A stretch of DNA of 45,500 bases from an uncultured Rhizobium sp. Its GTDB lineage: Bacteria; Pseudomonadota; Alphaproteobacteria; Rhizobiales; Rhizobiaceae. Positions 27,488 to 35,788 of the stretch are shown here, piece after piece. The position numbers and the translations under genes are program-made. The notes beneath the pieces were generated by a model. That model saw nothing but the letters and a program-made list of their open reading frames with translations, ran no database searches and was not told the DNA's origin. Positions within the stretch are counted from its first letter, which is position 1. Each line of letters begins with the position of its first letter. Where the stretch lies: NCBI GenBank assembly GCA_945952245.1, contig CAMFHT010000003.1, positions 1-45,500 on the forward strand, read 5' to 3'.

Positions 27488-28211
27488 AGTCAAAAACCTG
27501 GCCGCATCCTATGGCGCGCTCACCGTTCTGCAGAACGTGAACCTGTCGATCGAGAAGGGCGAGGTCGTCAGCCTCATCGGCTCGTCGGGTTCGGGCAAGA
27601 GCACGCTTCTGCGCGTCCTGATGGGTCTTCTGAAGCCCAATGCCGGCGAGGTGCGCATCGACGGCGAGAAGGTTGATTATGGCTCCCGCTCCAGCCTCAA
27701 GTCCATCCGCGACCGCATGGCTATCGTGTTTCAACAGTACAACCTGTTCCAGAACATGGATGTGCTGAAGAACGTCACCATCGCACCGGTCGAAATCAAG
27801 AAGCGGCCACGTGCGGATGTCGAGCGCGAGGCAAAGGCGATCCTCGACCGTGTCGGACTTTCGGCCAAGCTCAAGTCCTATCCCGACCAGCTGTCCGGCG
27901 GCCAGCAGCAGCGCGTCGCGATCGCCCGCGCGCTGACGCTACGCCCTGAGATCCTGCTGCTGGACGAGGTGACCGCGGCGCTCGACCCGGAGCTCGTCAA
28001 CGAGGTGCTGGACACCGTGCGCGAGCTCGCTGCCGAAGGCATCACCATGCTGATCGTCTCCCACGAAATGGGTTTCGTCCGCGAAGTCTCTACCCGCGTG
28101 GTGATGATGGACAAGGGCCAGATCGTCGAGAGCGGCACGCCGAAGGAGATCTTCGAGAACCCGCGCGAACCCCGCACCAGTGCCTTCGTGAGCAAGATCC
28201 TTCGTCACTAG
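27474..28211 (+). CDS. Amino acid ABC transporter ATP-binding protein (GlnQ type)
   Basis: [57 protein letters not shown]. Confidence 0.95.
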   Translation: MPLLEVKNLAASYGALTVLQNVNLSIEKGEVVSLIGSSGSGKSTLLRVLMGLLKPNAGEVRIDGEKVDYGSRSSLKSIRDRMAIVFQQYNLFQNMDVLKNVTIAPVEIKKRPRADVEREAKAILDRVGLSAKLKSYPDQLSGGQQQRVAIARALTLRPEILLLDEVTAALDPELVNEVLDTVRELAAEGITMLIVSHEMGFVREVSTRVVMMDKGQIVESGTPKEIFENPREPRTSAFVSKILRH

Positions 28212-28237
28212 GGCAAGTGCAGTTCTCAGCAATTCAG

Positions 28238-28266
28238 CGCCACGCCTTACCAGACGTGGCGTTTTT
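28238..28266. terminator. Rho-independent terminator between convergent genes
   Basis: CGCCACG-loop-CGTGGCG followed by TTTTT. Confidence 0.85.
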
Positions 28267-29399
28267 CATGCGGGGCTGAAAGGGCTGATGTCGAGATCGA
28301 AAGGCACGGGCTTGCCCTGCGCGAGCTTGGCGAGAATGAGCGCCGTGATCGGCCCGCCGGTGAAACCCGTCCACGGGAAGAAATTGATGAAAAAGCCGGG
28401 ACGGCCCGGCAATTCTCCAAGGATCGGCTTCCAGCTGTCGGTGCCGTTGACGATAGCCGCCCAGACCCTGAGAATCTTGAGTTCAGCCACCGAAGGGACG
28501 ACCGAAACGGCGACGGCCATGTTGAGGCCGAGGTTTTCGAGATCCGCGACCGGGTTGCCGCGCGGGCCGATCCGGGCTTCCCAGCCACCGCCGATCAGCA
28601 GCGAGCCGGCGCCATTCTGCTTCAGCGTCAGCTTGTCACTGGCGCAGTAGAGGAGGTGCGGGATCATCGGCGCCACGCGCTCGGTGACGCTCACCTGGAT
28701 CGGGATCGCCTGGATTTCGGAGAGCTCGACCCCCACCATGGCGGCGATCCGGCCCGCATCGGCGCCTGCCGCATTGATCACGCGCTTGGCATGGTGGCTG
28801 CCCTGGTCGGTGATGACATGGTAGCCGCCCGGCTCGCTCTCGATGGCGAGCACCTGCACCTTTCTGAGAATACGCGCGCCCAGCCGCTCGGCAGCACGGG
28901 CGAAGGCTGGCGTCACGGCGAAGGGATTCGCCTTGCCCTCGTCCGGACAGAAGGCGCCGCCGATCATACTTTCGGAGACATAGGGCGCCTCGCGGGCAAT
29001 GTCGCTGCGGTCGAAAAGGCGGATGTCGAGGCCCTGCTTGCGCTCCAGAACGGCCTTGCGCTCGATCGCTCGCATGTCCTCTTCCGTCCGGGCAACCAGC
29101 AGGCCGCCCCGCAGCTTCACCTCGAGGTCTTCGCCGAGTTCCTCGCCAAGCCCGCGCCACATTTCGATCGAGCGTGCAAGCAGAGCCGATGTGGGACTGT
29201 AGCGGACACCCCAATCATCCCCGTAGCGCTTGAAAGGATCATGCGGTATCTGGGCATGCAGGGAGCCGGCATTCGATCCGGATGCGAGCGTGTTCAGGTC
29301 GTGCCGCTCCAGAAGGGTGACGCTGACACCGTCGCGCGCGAGATAATAGGCCGTCGCGCAACCCGCGAGGCCGCCGCCGATGACGATGATGTCTGCCAT
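28266..29399 (-). CDS. FAD-dependent oxidoreductase (DadA-like)
   Basis: DIIVIGGGLAGCATAYYLARDGVSVTLLER, LLIGGGWEARIGPRG, FFINFFPWTGFTGGP. Confidence 0.9.
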   Translation of the reverse strand: MADIIVIGGGLAGCATAYYLARDGVSVTLLERHDLNTLASGSNAGSLHAQIPHDPFKRYGDDWGVRYSPTSALLARSIEMWRGLGEELGEDLEVKLRGGLLVARTEEDMRAIERKAVLERKQGLDIRLFDRSDIAREAPYVSESMIGGAFCPDEGKANPFAVTPAFARAAERLGARILRKVQVLAIESEPGGYHVITDQGSHHAKRVINAAGADAGRIAAMVGVELSEIQAIPIQVSVTERVAPMIPHLLYCASDKLTLKQNGAGSLLIGGGWEARIGPRGNPVADLENLGLNMAVAVSVVPSVAELKILRVWAAIVNGTDSWKPILGELPGRPGFFINFFPWTGFTGGPITALILAKLAQGKPVPFDLDISPFSPA

Positions 29400-29448
29400 G
29401 CCCTTGTCCTGTCCTGCCGCACATGTCTTGCGTAAAACATGTTCACTA

Positions 29449-29466
29449 TGTTAACTTTTGTTCGCA
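29449..29466. promoter_or_regulatory. Candidate operator site 5 (TGTTAACTTTTGTTCGCA)
   Basis: Degenerate motif variant between divergent genes starting at 29399(-) and 29535(+). Confidence 0.45.
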
Positions 29467-29534
29467 TATCAAATCAGCAAAATCAAGCCTGACCAGAGCC
29501 CGGGCTGACCCGCCAACGAGGAGCAAGACCAACC

Positions 29535-30713
29535 GTGCCAACCGAGACCATGCCCCGCCTGTTCACCCCCTTCAGCCTCGCCGGAGTGACCTTCCCGAAC
29601 CGCATCGTGCTTTCGCCCATGTGCCAGTACGAGGCCGTCAACGGCCATGTGCAGCCCTGGCATCTGGCGCATCACGCGCGCTTCGCGCTCTCGGGTGTCG
29701 GCGGTGCGGTGCTGGAGGCCACGGGCATCTCGCCGGAGGGACGCATCACGCCCGGCTGCCTCGGCATCTGGGAAGACGGGCAGATCGCTGGCCTGGCCGG
29801 GATCGTCGCGCTCTACCATGGACAGGGCATTCCCGTTGGCATCCAGATCGGCCATGCGGGCCGGAAGGCAAGCACCGCGAGGCCCTGGGATGGCGCGGCA
29901 CCGCTTGGCCCGGAAGGTCCGGAGCCCGCCTGGCAGACGGTGGCACCGAGCGCGCTTCCGCATCTGCCGAACTGGCCGGTGCCGCAGGCGCTGGACGAGG
30001 CCGGGATCGCGGGTGTCATTGCGGATTTCGTCTCCGCCGGCAAGCGTGCGCTGGCAGCAGGCGTCGACTTCGTCGAGATCCACGGGGCTCATGGTTACCT
30101 GCTCCACACCTTCTTCTCGCCGCTCTCGAACCACCGGACAGATCAGTGGGGGGGCAGCCTCGAGAACCGCATGCGCCTGCCTGTCGCCGTCGCGACCGCC
30201 CTGCGGGAGGCGCTGCCGGCGGCGATGCCGATCATCTACCGCATCTCCGCGGTCGATCCTGATCCTGCGGGGATCACGACTGAGGATTCGGTCGCGCTAG
30301 CGGCCGCTCTGAAGGCTGCGGGTGTCTCGCTGATGGATGTGTCGTCCGGCGGTATCGTCTCCGGCTCTGTCCGCCTTTCCCTGCCTCAGGAGCCGGGCTT
30401 CCAGGTGCCCTTCGCCAGCCGGCTGCGCGAGGGCGCGCATATCCCGACCATGGCGGTCGGTCTCATCATCACGCCTGAACAGGCCGAGGAAATCGTTGCG
30501 GAAGGCAGAGCCGATCTCATCGCCTTCGGGCGTGAGCTGCTGGCCGATCCGGCTTTTGCCTACCGCGCCGCGCAGGTGCTTGGTCATCCCGCGCCTGAAA
30601 CGGTGCTGCCGCGCAATTTTGCCTTCTATCTGGAACGGCGCGCGCCGCTTTTGGCGCATCTCGACAGCGAAAACGGCCATTATACACGTACAAACGTGCG
30701 AAATGGCGGGTAG
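29535..30713 (+). CDS. Old-yellow-enzyme-family NADH:flavin oxidoreductase
   Basis: LFTPFSLAGVTFPNRIVLSPMCQYEAVNG, IQIGHAGRKAS, FVEIHGAHGYLLHTFFSPLSNHRTDQWGGSLENR. Confidence 0.94.
   Translation: MPTETMPRLFTPFSLAGVTFPNRIVLSPMCQYEAVNGHVQPWHLAHHARFALSGVGGAVLEATGISPEGRITPGCLGIWEDGQIAGLAGIVALYHGQGIPVGIQIGHAGRKASTARPWDGAAPLGPEGPEPAWQTVAPSALPHLPNWPVPQALDEAGIAGVIADFVSAGKRALAAGVDFVEIHGAHGYLLHTFFSPLSNHRTDQWGGSLENRMRLPVAVATALREALPAAMPIIYRISAVDPDPAGITTEDSVALAAALKAAGVSLMDVSSGGIVSGSVRLSLPQEPGFQVPFASRLREGAHIPTMAVGLIITPEQAEEIVAEGRADLIAFGRELLADPAFAYRAAQVLGHPAPETVLPRNFAFYLERRAPLLAHLDSENGHYTRTNVRNGG
30685..30702. promoter_or_regulatory. Candidate operator site 6 (CACGTACAAACGTGCGAA)
   Basis: Motif variant inside the last codons of the OYE gene, about 80 bp upstream of the IclR-type regulator. 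Confidence 0.6.
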
Positions 30714-30780
30714 TGCTTGCCACTTCGGATGAACGTGGTTTAATCCTGAACAAGACAAGCGTGGAACCTGGGCAAGACGA

Positions 30781-31587
30781 ATGGCGGCTGACGGCGACAA
30801 CAAGAAGATCATGGACGATTCCTCCGATGAAAATGCCCGTGACTATGTCACCTCCTTCGCCCGCGGGCTGGACGTCATCCGCACGTTCACCCGCTCCAAG
30901 CCGCGCATGACGCTGAGCGAAGTGGCCGAGCAGGCGGACATGAACCGCGCTGCGGCTCGCCGCTTTCTGCTGACGCTCGTCAGGGACGGCTATGCGGATC
31001 TGGACGGCAAGTTCTTCAGCCTGCGCCCGAAGGTCCTGGAACTGGGCTTTTCTGCACTCGCCTCGATGAGCCTGCCGGAAGTGGTTCAGCCCGTGCTGAA
31101 CGACCTTGCTGACAAGCTGCAGGAAAGCTGCTTCTGCGTCGTGCTCGATGGCGACCAGACGGTCTATATCGCAGCCGCCAAATCCAAGCGCGTGATCAAC
31201 GCTTCCATAGAGCTCGGCAGTCGCGCGCCCGCCTATTGCATGTCGTCCGGCCGCGTGCTGCTCGGCGCGCTGAAGGCGGAGGAGCTAGACTCCATCCTCG
31301 AAAACATGAAGCTCGAGCACATGACGGACAATACCGTCACCTCCAAGCTCAAGCTTCGCAGCGCCATCCGCGATGCCCGCACCCGCGGCTATGCCGTGGT
31401 TGACCAGGAATACGAGATCGGCCTGCGTTCGATCTCGGTGCCGGTTGCCGATCGGGCGGGGACCGTGATCGCCGCCCTCAACGTCTGCTGTCCCAGCCCG
31501 CGCTATACGGTCGAGGAAATGATGCAGACGGTGCTCCCGGCGTTGCTGGACAGTTCGAGCCGGATCACGCTCTCGCTGCCCCACTGA
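30781..31587 (+). CDS. IclR-family transcriptional regulator (PcaR/PobR-like)
   Basis: SFARGLDVIRTFTRSKPRMTLSEVAEQADMNRAAARRFLLTLVRDGYA wHTH; C-terminal effector domain GYAVVDQEYEIGLRSISVPVADRAGTVIAALNV. Confidence 0.94.
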   Translation: MAADGDNKKIMDDSSDENARDYVTSFARGLDVIRTFTRSKPRMTLSEVAEQADMNRAAARRFLLTLVRDGYADLDGKFFSLRPKVLELGFSALASMSLPEVVQPVLNDLADKLQESCFCVVLDGDQTVYIAAAKSKRVINASIELGSRAPAYCMSSGRVLLGALKAEELDSILENMKLEHMTDNTVTSKLKLRSAIRDARTRGYAVVDQEYEIGLRSISVPVADRAGTVIAALNVCCPSPRYTVEEMMQTVLPALLDSSSRITLSLPH

Positions 31588-31607
31588 CGACTGAAATCCA
31601 TTTAAGA

Positions 31608-31632
31608 AAAGAGCGCCCGCCGGGCGCTCTTT
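31608..31632. terminator. Bidirectional rho-independent terminator
   Basis: AAAGAGCGCCCG-CC-GGGCGCTCTTT palindrome between convergent genes. Confidence 0.85.
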
Positions 31633-31656
31633 GCGTTTCTGCATGGTGCCTGAGGT

Positions 31657-32601
31657 TCAGGCCGCGGTCTTGCGGCTGAGCTCGTCCACCAGCGTGTCGA
31701 GTTCTGCCATGATTCCGCCGAGGATCTTGAGGCGCGCCTCGCCTTCCGCGCCAAGCGCCGCAAACGTCGTCAGCGGCGCGCGTACGTCGCCGACCGGGTA
31801 GCCGGCGAGGGCCGCGAGCGCTTTTGAATAGCACTGGTGGCCATAGGTCGGATGACCTTCGGCAATCGTATGCTCGATGCGGGTGATGTGTTTCTGGATG
31901 CGCTTTGCATCCTCGATCCGGCCCTCTTCCAGAAGGCGCCAGAGCGCCTGGGTCGCGCGCGGGATATAGTTGCCGAAGGGATCGACATAACCAATCGCGC
32001 CGAGCAGGAAGGATTCGACGATCCGCTCGCCGGCGAACACCTTCATCTGGCCGCCGGATTCCTTCACCACGTCGAAGACGCGGCCGACGTCGGTCGAGGC
32101 TTCCTTGATGTACTGAACCTGCGGGAAATCTGCCGTCAGCCTCGCCACGAGCTTGGCCGACATGTCGACATTCGAGGTGAAGGGGTTGTTGTAGAGCATG
32201 ATCGGCAGGCTGGTGGCCTTGCAGATGCCGGCATAATAGCCGTGAATCTCGTCTTCCGTCGGCGTGTAGTAATAGGGCGGCAGGATCATGAGGCCATCGG
32301 CACCCAGATCTTCCGCAAGACGCGCGAAGGAGGCGGCCTTCGGCGTATAGGCATGGGTTGCGCCGACGAGCACGTGCATGCGGCCTGCCACATGCTTGAC
32401 CGTCGCATCGATATAGCTCCGGCGTTCGTCGTCCGAAAGGGTCAGGAATTCGCCGGTCGTGCCGAGAATGATGACGCCCGGAACGCCGCATTCGATCTGC
32501 CAGTCGAGAAACCGCCTCAAGGCGTCGTAGTCGATTGCTTCTCCGCCTTTGGTGAAGGGCGTTACGGTAACCGTGTAACTACCCCGGAACTCGGTTGTCA
32601 T
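31657..32601 (-). CDS. DapA/NAL-superfamily lyase (dihydrodipicolinate synthase family)
   Basis: IILGTTGEFLTLSDDERRSY, ADGLMILPPYYY, VQYIKEASTDVGR. Confidence 0.9.
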   Translation of the reverse strand: MTTEFRGSYTVTVTPFTKGGEAIDYDALRRFLDWQIECGVPGVIILGTTGEFLTLSDDERRSYIDATVKHVAGRMHVLVGATHAYTPKAASFARLAEDLGADGLMILPPYYYTPTEDEIHGYYAGICKATSLPIMLYNNPFTSNVDMSAKLVARLTADFPQVQYIKEASTDVGRVFDVVKESGGQMKVFAGERIVESFLLGAIGYVDPFGNYIPRATQALWRLLEEGRIEDAKRIQKHITRIEHTIAEGHPTYGHQCYSKALAALAGYPVGDVRAPLTTFAALGAEGEARLKILGGIMAELDTLVDELSRKTAA

Positions 32602-32685
32602 GATGAAGTACTCCTGGTCGGTTGTGTGCTGCCGGCCTTGTCGGTGCAGATGTTTTTCGGAATGTTCCAGATTCTCCGGATCATT

Positions 32686-32703
32686 TCCGTACACTTGTTC
32701 ATC
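32686..32703. promoter_or_regulatory. Candidate operator site 7 (TCCGTACACTTGTTCATC)
   Basis: Motif variant 85 bp upstream of the DapA-like start. Confidence 0.5.
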
Positions 32704-32735
32704 ATGCGAACTATGTCAATATGCGATTTGGTGCT

Positions 32736-33503
32736 TCAACGGACATAGCTGGCGCCGTTGAAATCGATGGTCGCGCCGGTCATGTGGCGGCAGGCGCCCG
32801 ACGACAGGAAGCCGATCAGGCTACCGATTTCCTGTGGCGGGATCCATTCGCCCATGGCGAGCGTGGAGGTGAATTTCTCGACGCCGCCGAGCACGGCGGC
32901 AGCCTCCTCCGACATACGGGTCTGCACCACGCCGGGCGCGATGATGTAGGCGAGAATGTTCTTGTCGGCATAGGCGCGGGCGATGGTCTGAGTCGCGGCC
33001 TTGAGTGCGCCCTTGGATGCGGCATAGGCGATCGTCTTCGGGCTGGACGATCCGCGCTGCGCGGCCCAGCTTACCACGGTCACGATAATGCCGCCGCCGT
33101 GATCGCGGAAATGATGCACGGCGCCGCGCATAAGGTCCGCTGGGGCGCGGACATTCACCTGCATGGTCTTCGACCAGACGTCGTCCCACTCGGCCTCGTC
33201 CTCCTCGATCCCGCCCGCGTTCAGGAAGATGGCGGCATTGTTGACGAGCACGTCGATCCGGCCCTTCCAGGCAACGGCGTCCGCCCAGAGGCGGCGGGCA
33301 GCGGCGGGGTCGCCGAGGTCGGCCTGCAGCAGGTGGTAGCGCGCGGGGTCCATGCCTTCGAGCGTCTTCTCCATGCCGGCGCGGTCGCTTCCATAATGGG
33401 CGACGAGGTTCGCGCCGAGATCGAGCAGCGTCTTGGCCGTTGCTGCGCCGATGCCCTTGGAAGCGCCCGTGAGCAGGATCGTCTTGCCAGTCAGTGAGGT
33501 CAT
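32736..33503 (-). CDS. SDR family oxidoreductase
   Basis: ILLTGASKGIGAATAKTL, NNAAIF, YAASKGALKAAT, MTGATIDFNGASYVR. Confidence 0.92.
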   Translation of the reverse strand: MTSLTGKTILLTGASKGIGAATAKTLLDLGANLVAHYGSDRAGMEKTLEGMDPARYHLLQADLGDPAAARRLWADAVAWKGRIDVLVNNAAIFLNAGGIEEDEAEWDDVWSKTMQVNVRAPADLMRGAVHHFRDHGGGIIVTVVSWAAQRGSSSPKTIAYAASKGALKAATQTIARAYADKNILAYIIAPGVVQTRMSEEAAAVLGGVEKFTSTLAMGEWIPPQEIGSLIGFLSSGACRHMTGATIDFNGASYVR

Positions 33504-33539
33504 GGTCTCTTCTCCACGGTGATTTTCTGTTCGTCGTAT

Positions 33540-33557
33540 TACGAACATTTGTGCGAT
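33540..33557. promoter_or_regulatory. Candidate operator site 8 (TACGAACATTTGTGCGAT)
   Basis: 15 of 18 positions identical to site 2; lies between divergent genes starting at 33503(-) and 33651(+). Confidence 0.7.
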
Positions 33558-33650
33558 TTACAACTGATTTCTGTTGTGCCACGTTGAACAATACAGACGC
33601 TGACTGTCGCCGGAAAGGTCGGCAGCCGAAGAACATGGAGCAGGCTGGGA

Positions 33651-34613
33651 ATGACGGACGCGGGAATGGAGACGGACAAGGTAGCGGTGGTCGGGGCCGG
33701 GGCCATAGGGGCGGCCTGGGCCATCGTCTTTGCTCGCGCCGGCTTTTCCGTCGGTCTCTACGATGTCTCCGAGGAGCAGGGCGAGCGGGCAAGAGCGCTG
33801 ATTTCCGAACGACTTGCCGAACTCGATCGCTTTGGGCTCGTCGGTGCGCCAGTTCACGAAGTCCGCAAGCGCATCGCTATCGGTACGGATCTTGCCGCAG
33901 CACTGGCAGATGCTTGCCTGGTCCTCGAGGCTGGGCCGGAGCGGATCGAGGTGAAGCAGGCGATCTTTGCAGATCTGGACCGTCTTTGCACCGAGGATGT
34001 CATCCTCACCTCCAGTTCCTCCGCGCTTACTGCGAGCCGCATCGCCGCCTCGCTCGAAGGTCGGCACCGCTGCCTCATCGCGCATCCCGGCAATCCGCCC
34101 TATCTGCTTCCGGTGGTCGAGCTCGTGCCGGCGCCGTTCACCGATGCTGCGGTCTTCGATCGTGCGGCCGTGCTCTTCTCCCGTGCCGGCATGTCCGTGG
34201 TGCGGTTGGCGAAGGAAGTGGATGGCTTCGTGTTCAACCGGCTGCAGGGCGCTATGCTGCGCGAGGCCTATTGTCTCGTCCGGGACGGCGTCATCGGTGT
34301 CGATGATCTCGATGCCGTGGTGCGGGACGGGCTCGGCATGCGCTATGCCTTCATCGGCCCTTTCGAGACCAGCGATCTGAACGTCGCTGGCGGCATCGAG
34401 GCGCATGCGGCGCGCATGGGCAAGGCCTACCATACCATGGGACTTGAACGCGGACAGGACGATCCGTGGACCGAGGACCTGGTGCGGCGCGTGACGGAGG
34501 AACGCCGCCGCAAGCTACCCCTCGAGGCCTTGGGCGAGCGCGTAGCCTGGCGCGACCGACGGCTGATGGCGCTCGCAAGGTTAAAGGCGTCTGTCATCCA
34601 TGACGACGCGTGA
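33651..34613 (+). CDS. 3-hydroxyacyl-CoA dehydrogenase-family protein (lambda-crystallin/L-gulonate or carnitine dehydrogenase-like)
   Basis: KVAVVGAGAIGAAWAIVFARAGFSVGLYD, LTSSSSALTAS, HPGNPPYLLPVVELVPAPFT, GFVFNRLQGAMLREA. Confidence 0.9.
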   Translation: MTDAGMETDKVAVVGAGAIGAAWAIVFARAGFSVGLYDVSEEQGERARALISERLAELDRFGLVGAPVHEVRKRIAIGTDLAAALADACLVLEAGPERIEVKQAIFADLDRLCTEDVILTSSSSALTASRIAASLEGRHRCLIAHPGNPPYLLPVVELVPAPFTDAAVFDRAAVLFSRAGMSVVRLAKEVDGFVFNRLQGAMLREAYCLVRDGVIGVDDLDAVVRDGLGMRYAFIGPFETSDLNVAGGIEAHAARMGKAYHTMGLERGQDDPWTEDLVRRVTEERRRKLPLEALGERVAWRDRRLMALARLKASVIHDDA

Positions 34614-35715
34614 GCGCTTCCGCATCGGGTTGATCGTCAATCCCATGGCCGGACGCGGCGGTCCAGCCGCTCACCATGGCAGCGATGGTCTGGCGTGGGA
34701 GGAGGGAGCATCCTACGCACACGACCGTGCCGTGCAGGCGCTGCGGGTTCTCGCTGCCTCTTCTGCCGGTTTCGAGCTTCTGACGGCTGCTGGCGTGATG
34801 GGCGAGACGCAGGCGCAGGCTGCAGGTTTGAGCGCGGGTTCCAACTTTCCGGTGGAAATGCCGAGCACCGCCGAAACCACACGTGCCGCCGCGCGCCGGC
34901 TTGCAGCCGAGGGCGTTGATCTTCTGCTCTTCGCCGGCGGCGACGGCACGGCGCGAGACGTGTTTGCTGCAATCGGCACATCCGTAGCCATTCTCGGCAT
35001 CCCCGCGGGCGTAAAAATGCATTCCGCCGTCTTCGCGCTGTCGCCAGCCGCCGCAGGCCGCATCGCTGCGGAGGTGGCGGGCAGGCCGGGTTTGTCCAAG
35101 CTTGCAGAAGTCATGGACGCCGACGAGGAGGACCGGCGGCGAGGTCACGTTTCTGCCAGATTGTTCGGCTTCGCCCGTGTGCCGGACCAGCCGCGGTTTC
35201 TGCAGGCGGTAAAGGGCGCCCGCGCAGACGACGGAACTGTGGCTCTCGAAGCGCTCGCGAACCGGATTGCGAGATCTGCAGAGGAACACGTGACCTATGT
35301 TCTTGGCCCGGGAACGAGCATGGCCCTCGTCAAAAAGGCCTTCGGTGTCGAGGGCACGCTGATTGGCGTCGATGTCATCAGGAACCGCCAGTTGATTGCA
35401 GAGAATGCGGACCGGAACACCATCGACCGATTGGTAGGGGAGGCGGGTCGGAGCGTGCTCATCGCCAGCCCTGTCGGCGGACAGGGGTCTCTCGTCGGGC
35501 GCGTCAACTAGCAGATCGGCCCGTGGACGCTGCAGCAGCTAAAGAAGTCGGAAGAGCGGGTTATCGCCGCGCGCGAACAGCTGGCGGCCCTGCCGCAAGG
35601 CTCGCTGTTCGTCGATACCGGCGACCCGGACACCGACCGGATGCTGAGCGGCTACTGGCGCGTGGAAACGGGACCGCAGGACAGCATGATGATGCCGTGC
35701 CGCGCGGCAGGATGA
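34600..35715 (+). pseudogene. ATP-NAD kinase-family (AcoX-like) gene interrupted by an in-frame TAG at 35509-35511
   Basis: IGLIVNPMAGRGG, LLFAGGDGTARDV, LGIPAGVKMHSAVFALSP, EVMDADE, PVGGQGSLVGRVN-[TAG]-QIGP; reading resumes in the same frame with SLFVDTGDPDTDRMLSGYWRV to a TGA at 35713-35715. Confidence 0.82.
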
Positions 35716-35738
35716 CCCGACGAAGACCGCTTGCACTA

Positions 35739-35756
35739 TGCGAACAAATGTGCGAA
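35739..35756. promoter_or_regulatory. Candidate operator site 9 (TGCGAACAAATGTGCGAA)
   Basis: Motif variant 33 bp upstream of the GcvPA-like start. Confidence 0.7.
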
Positions 35757-35788
35757 ATGCGAACAATCAGGAACAAGGAAGGACCGAG

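Noticed and set aside
12832-32601. Complete trans-4-hydroxyproline catabolic pathway (HypO/HypD/HypH-like genes present)
   Set aside because: DapA-like, aldehyde dehydrogenase and opine/hydroxyproline-oxidase-like proteins fit, but no proline-racemase-family epimerase was found and the genes are spread over different operons. The substrate was left open.
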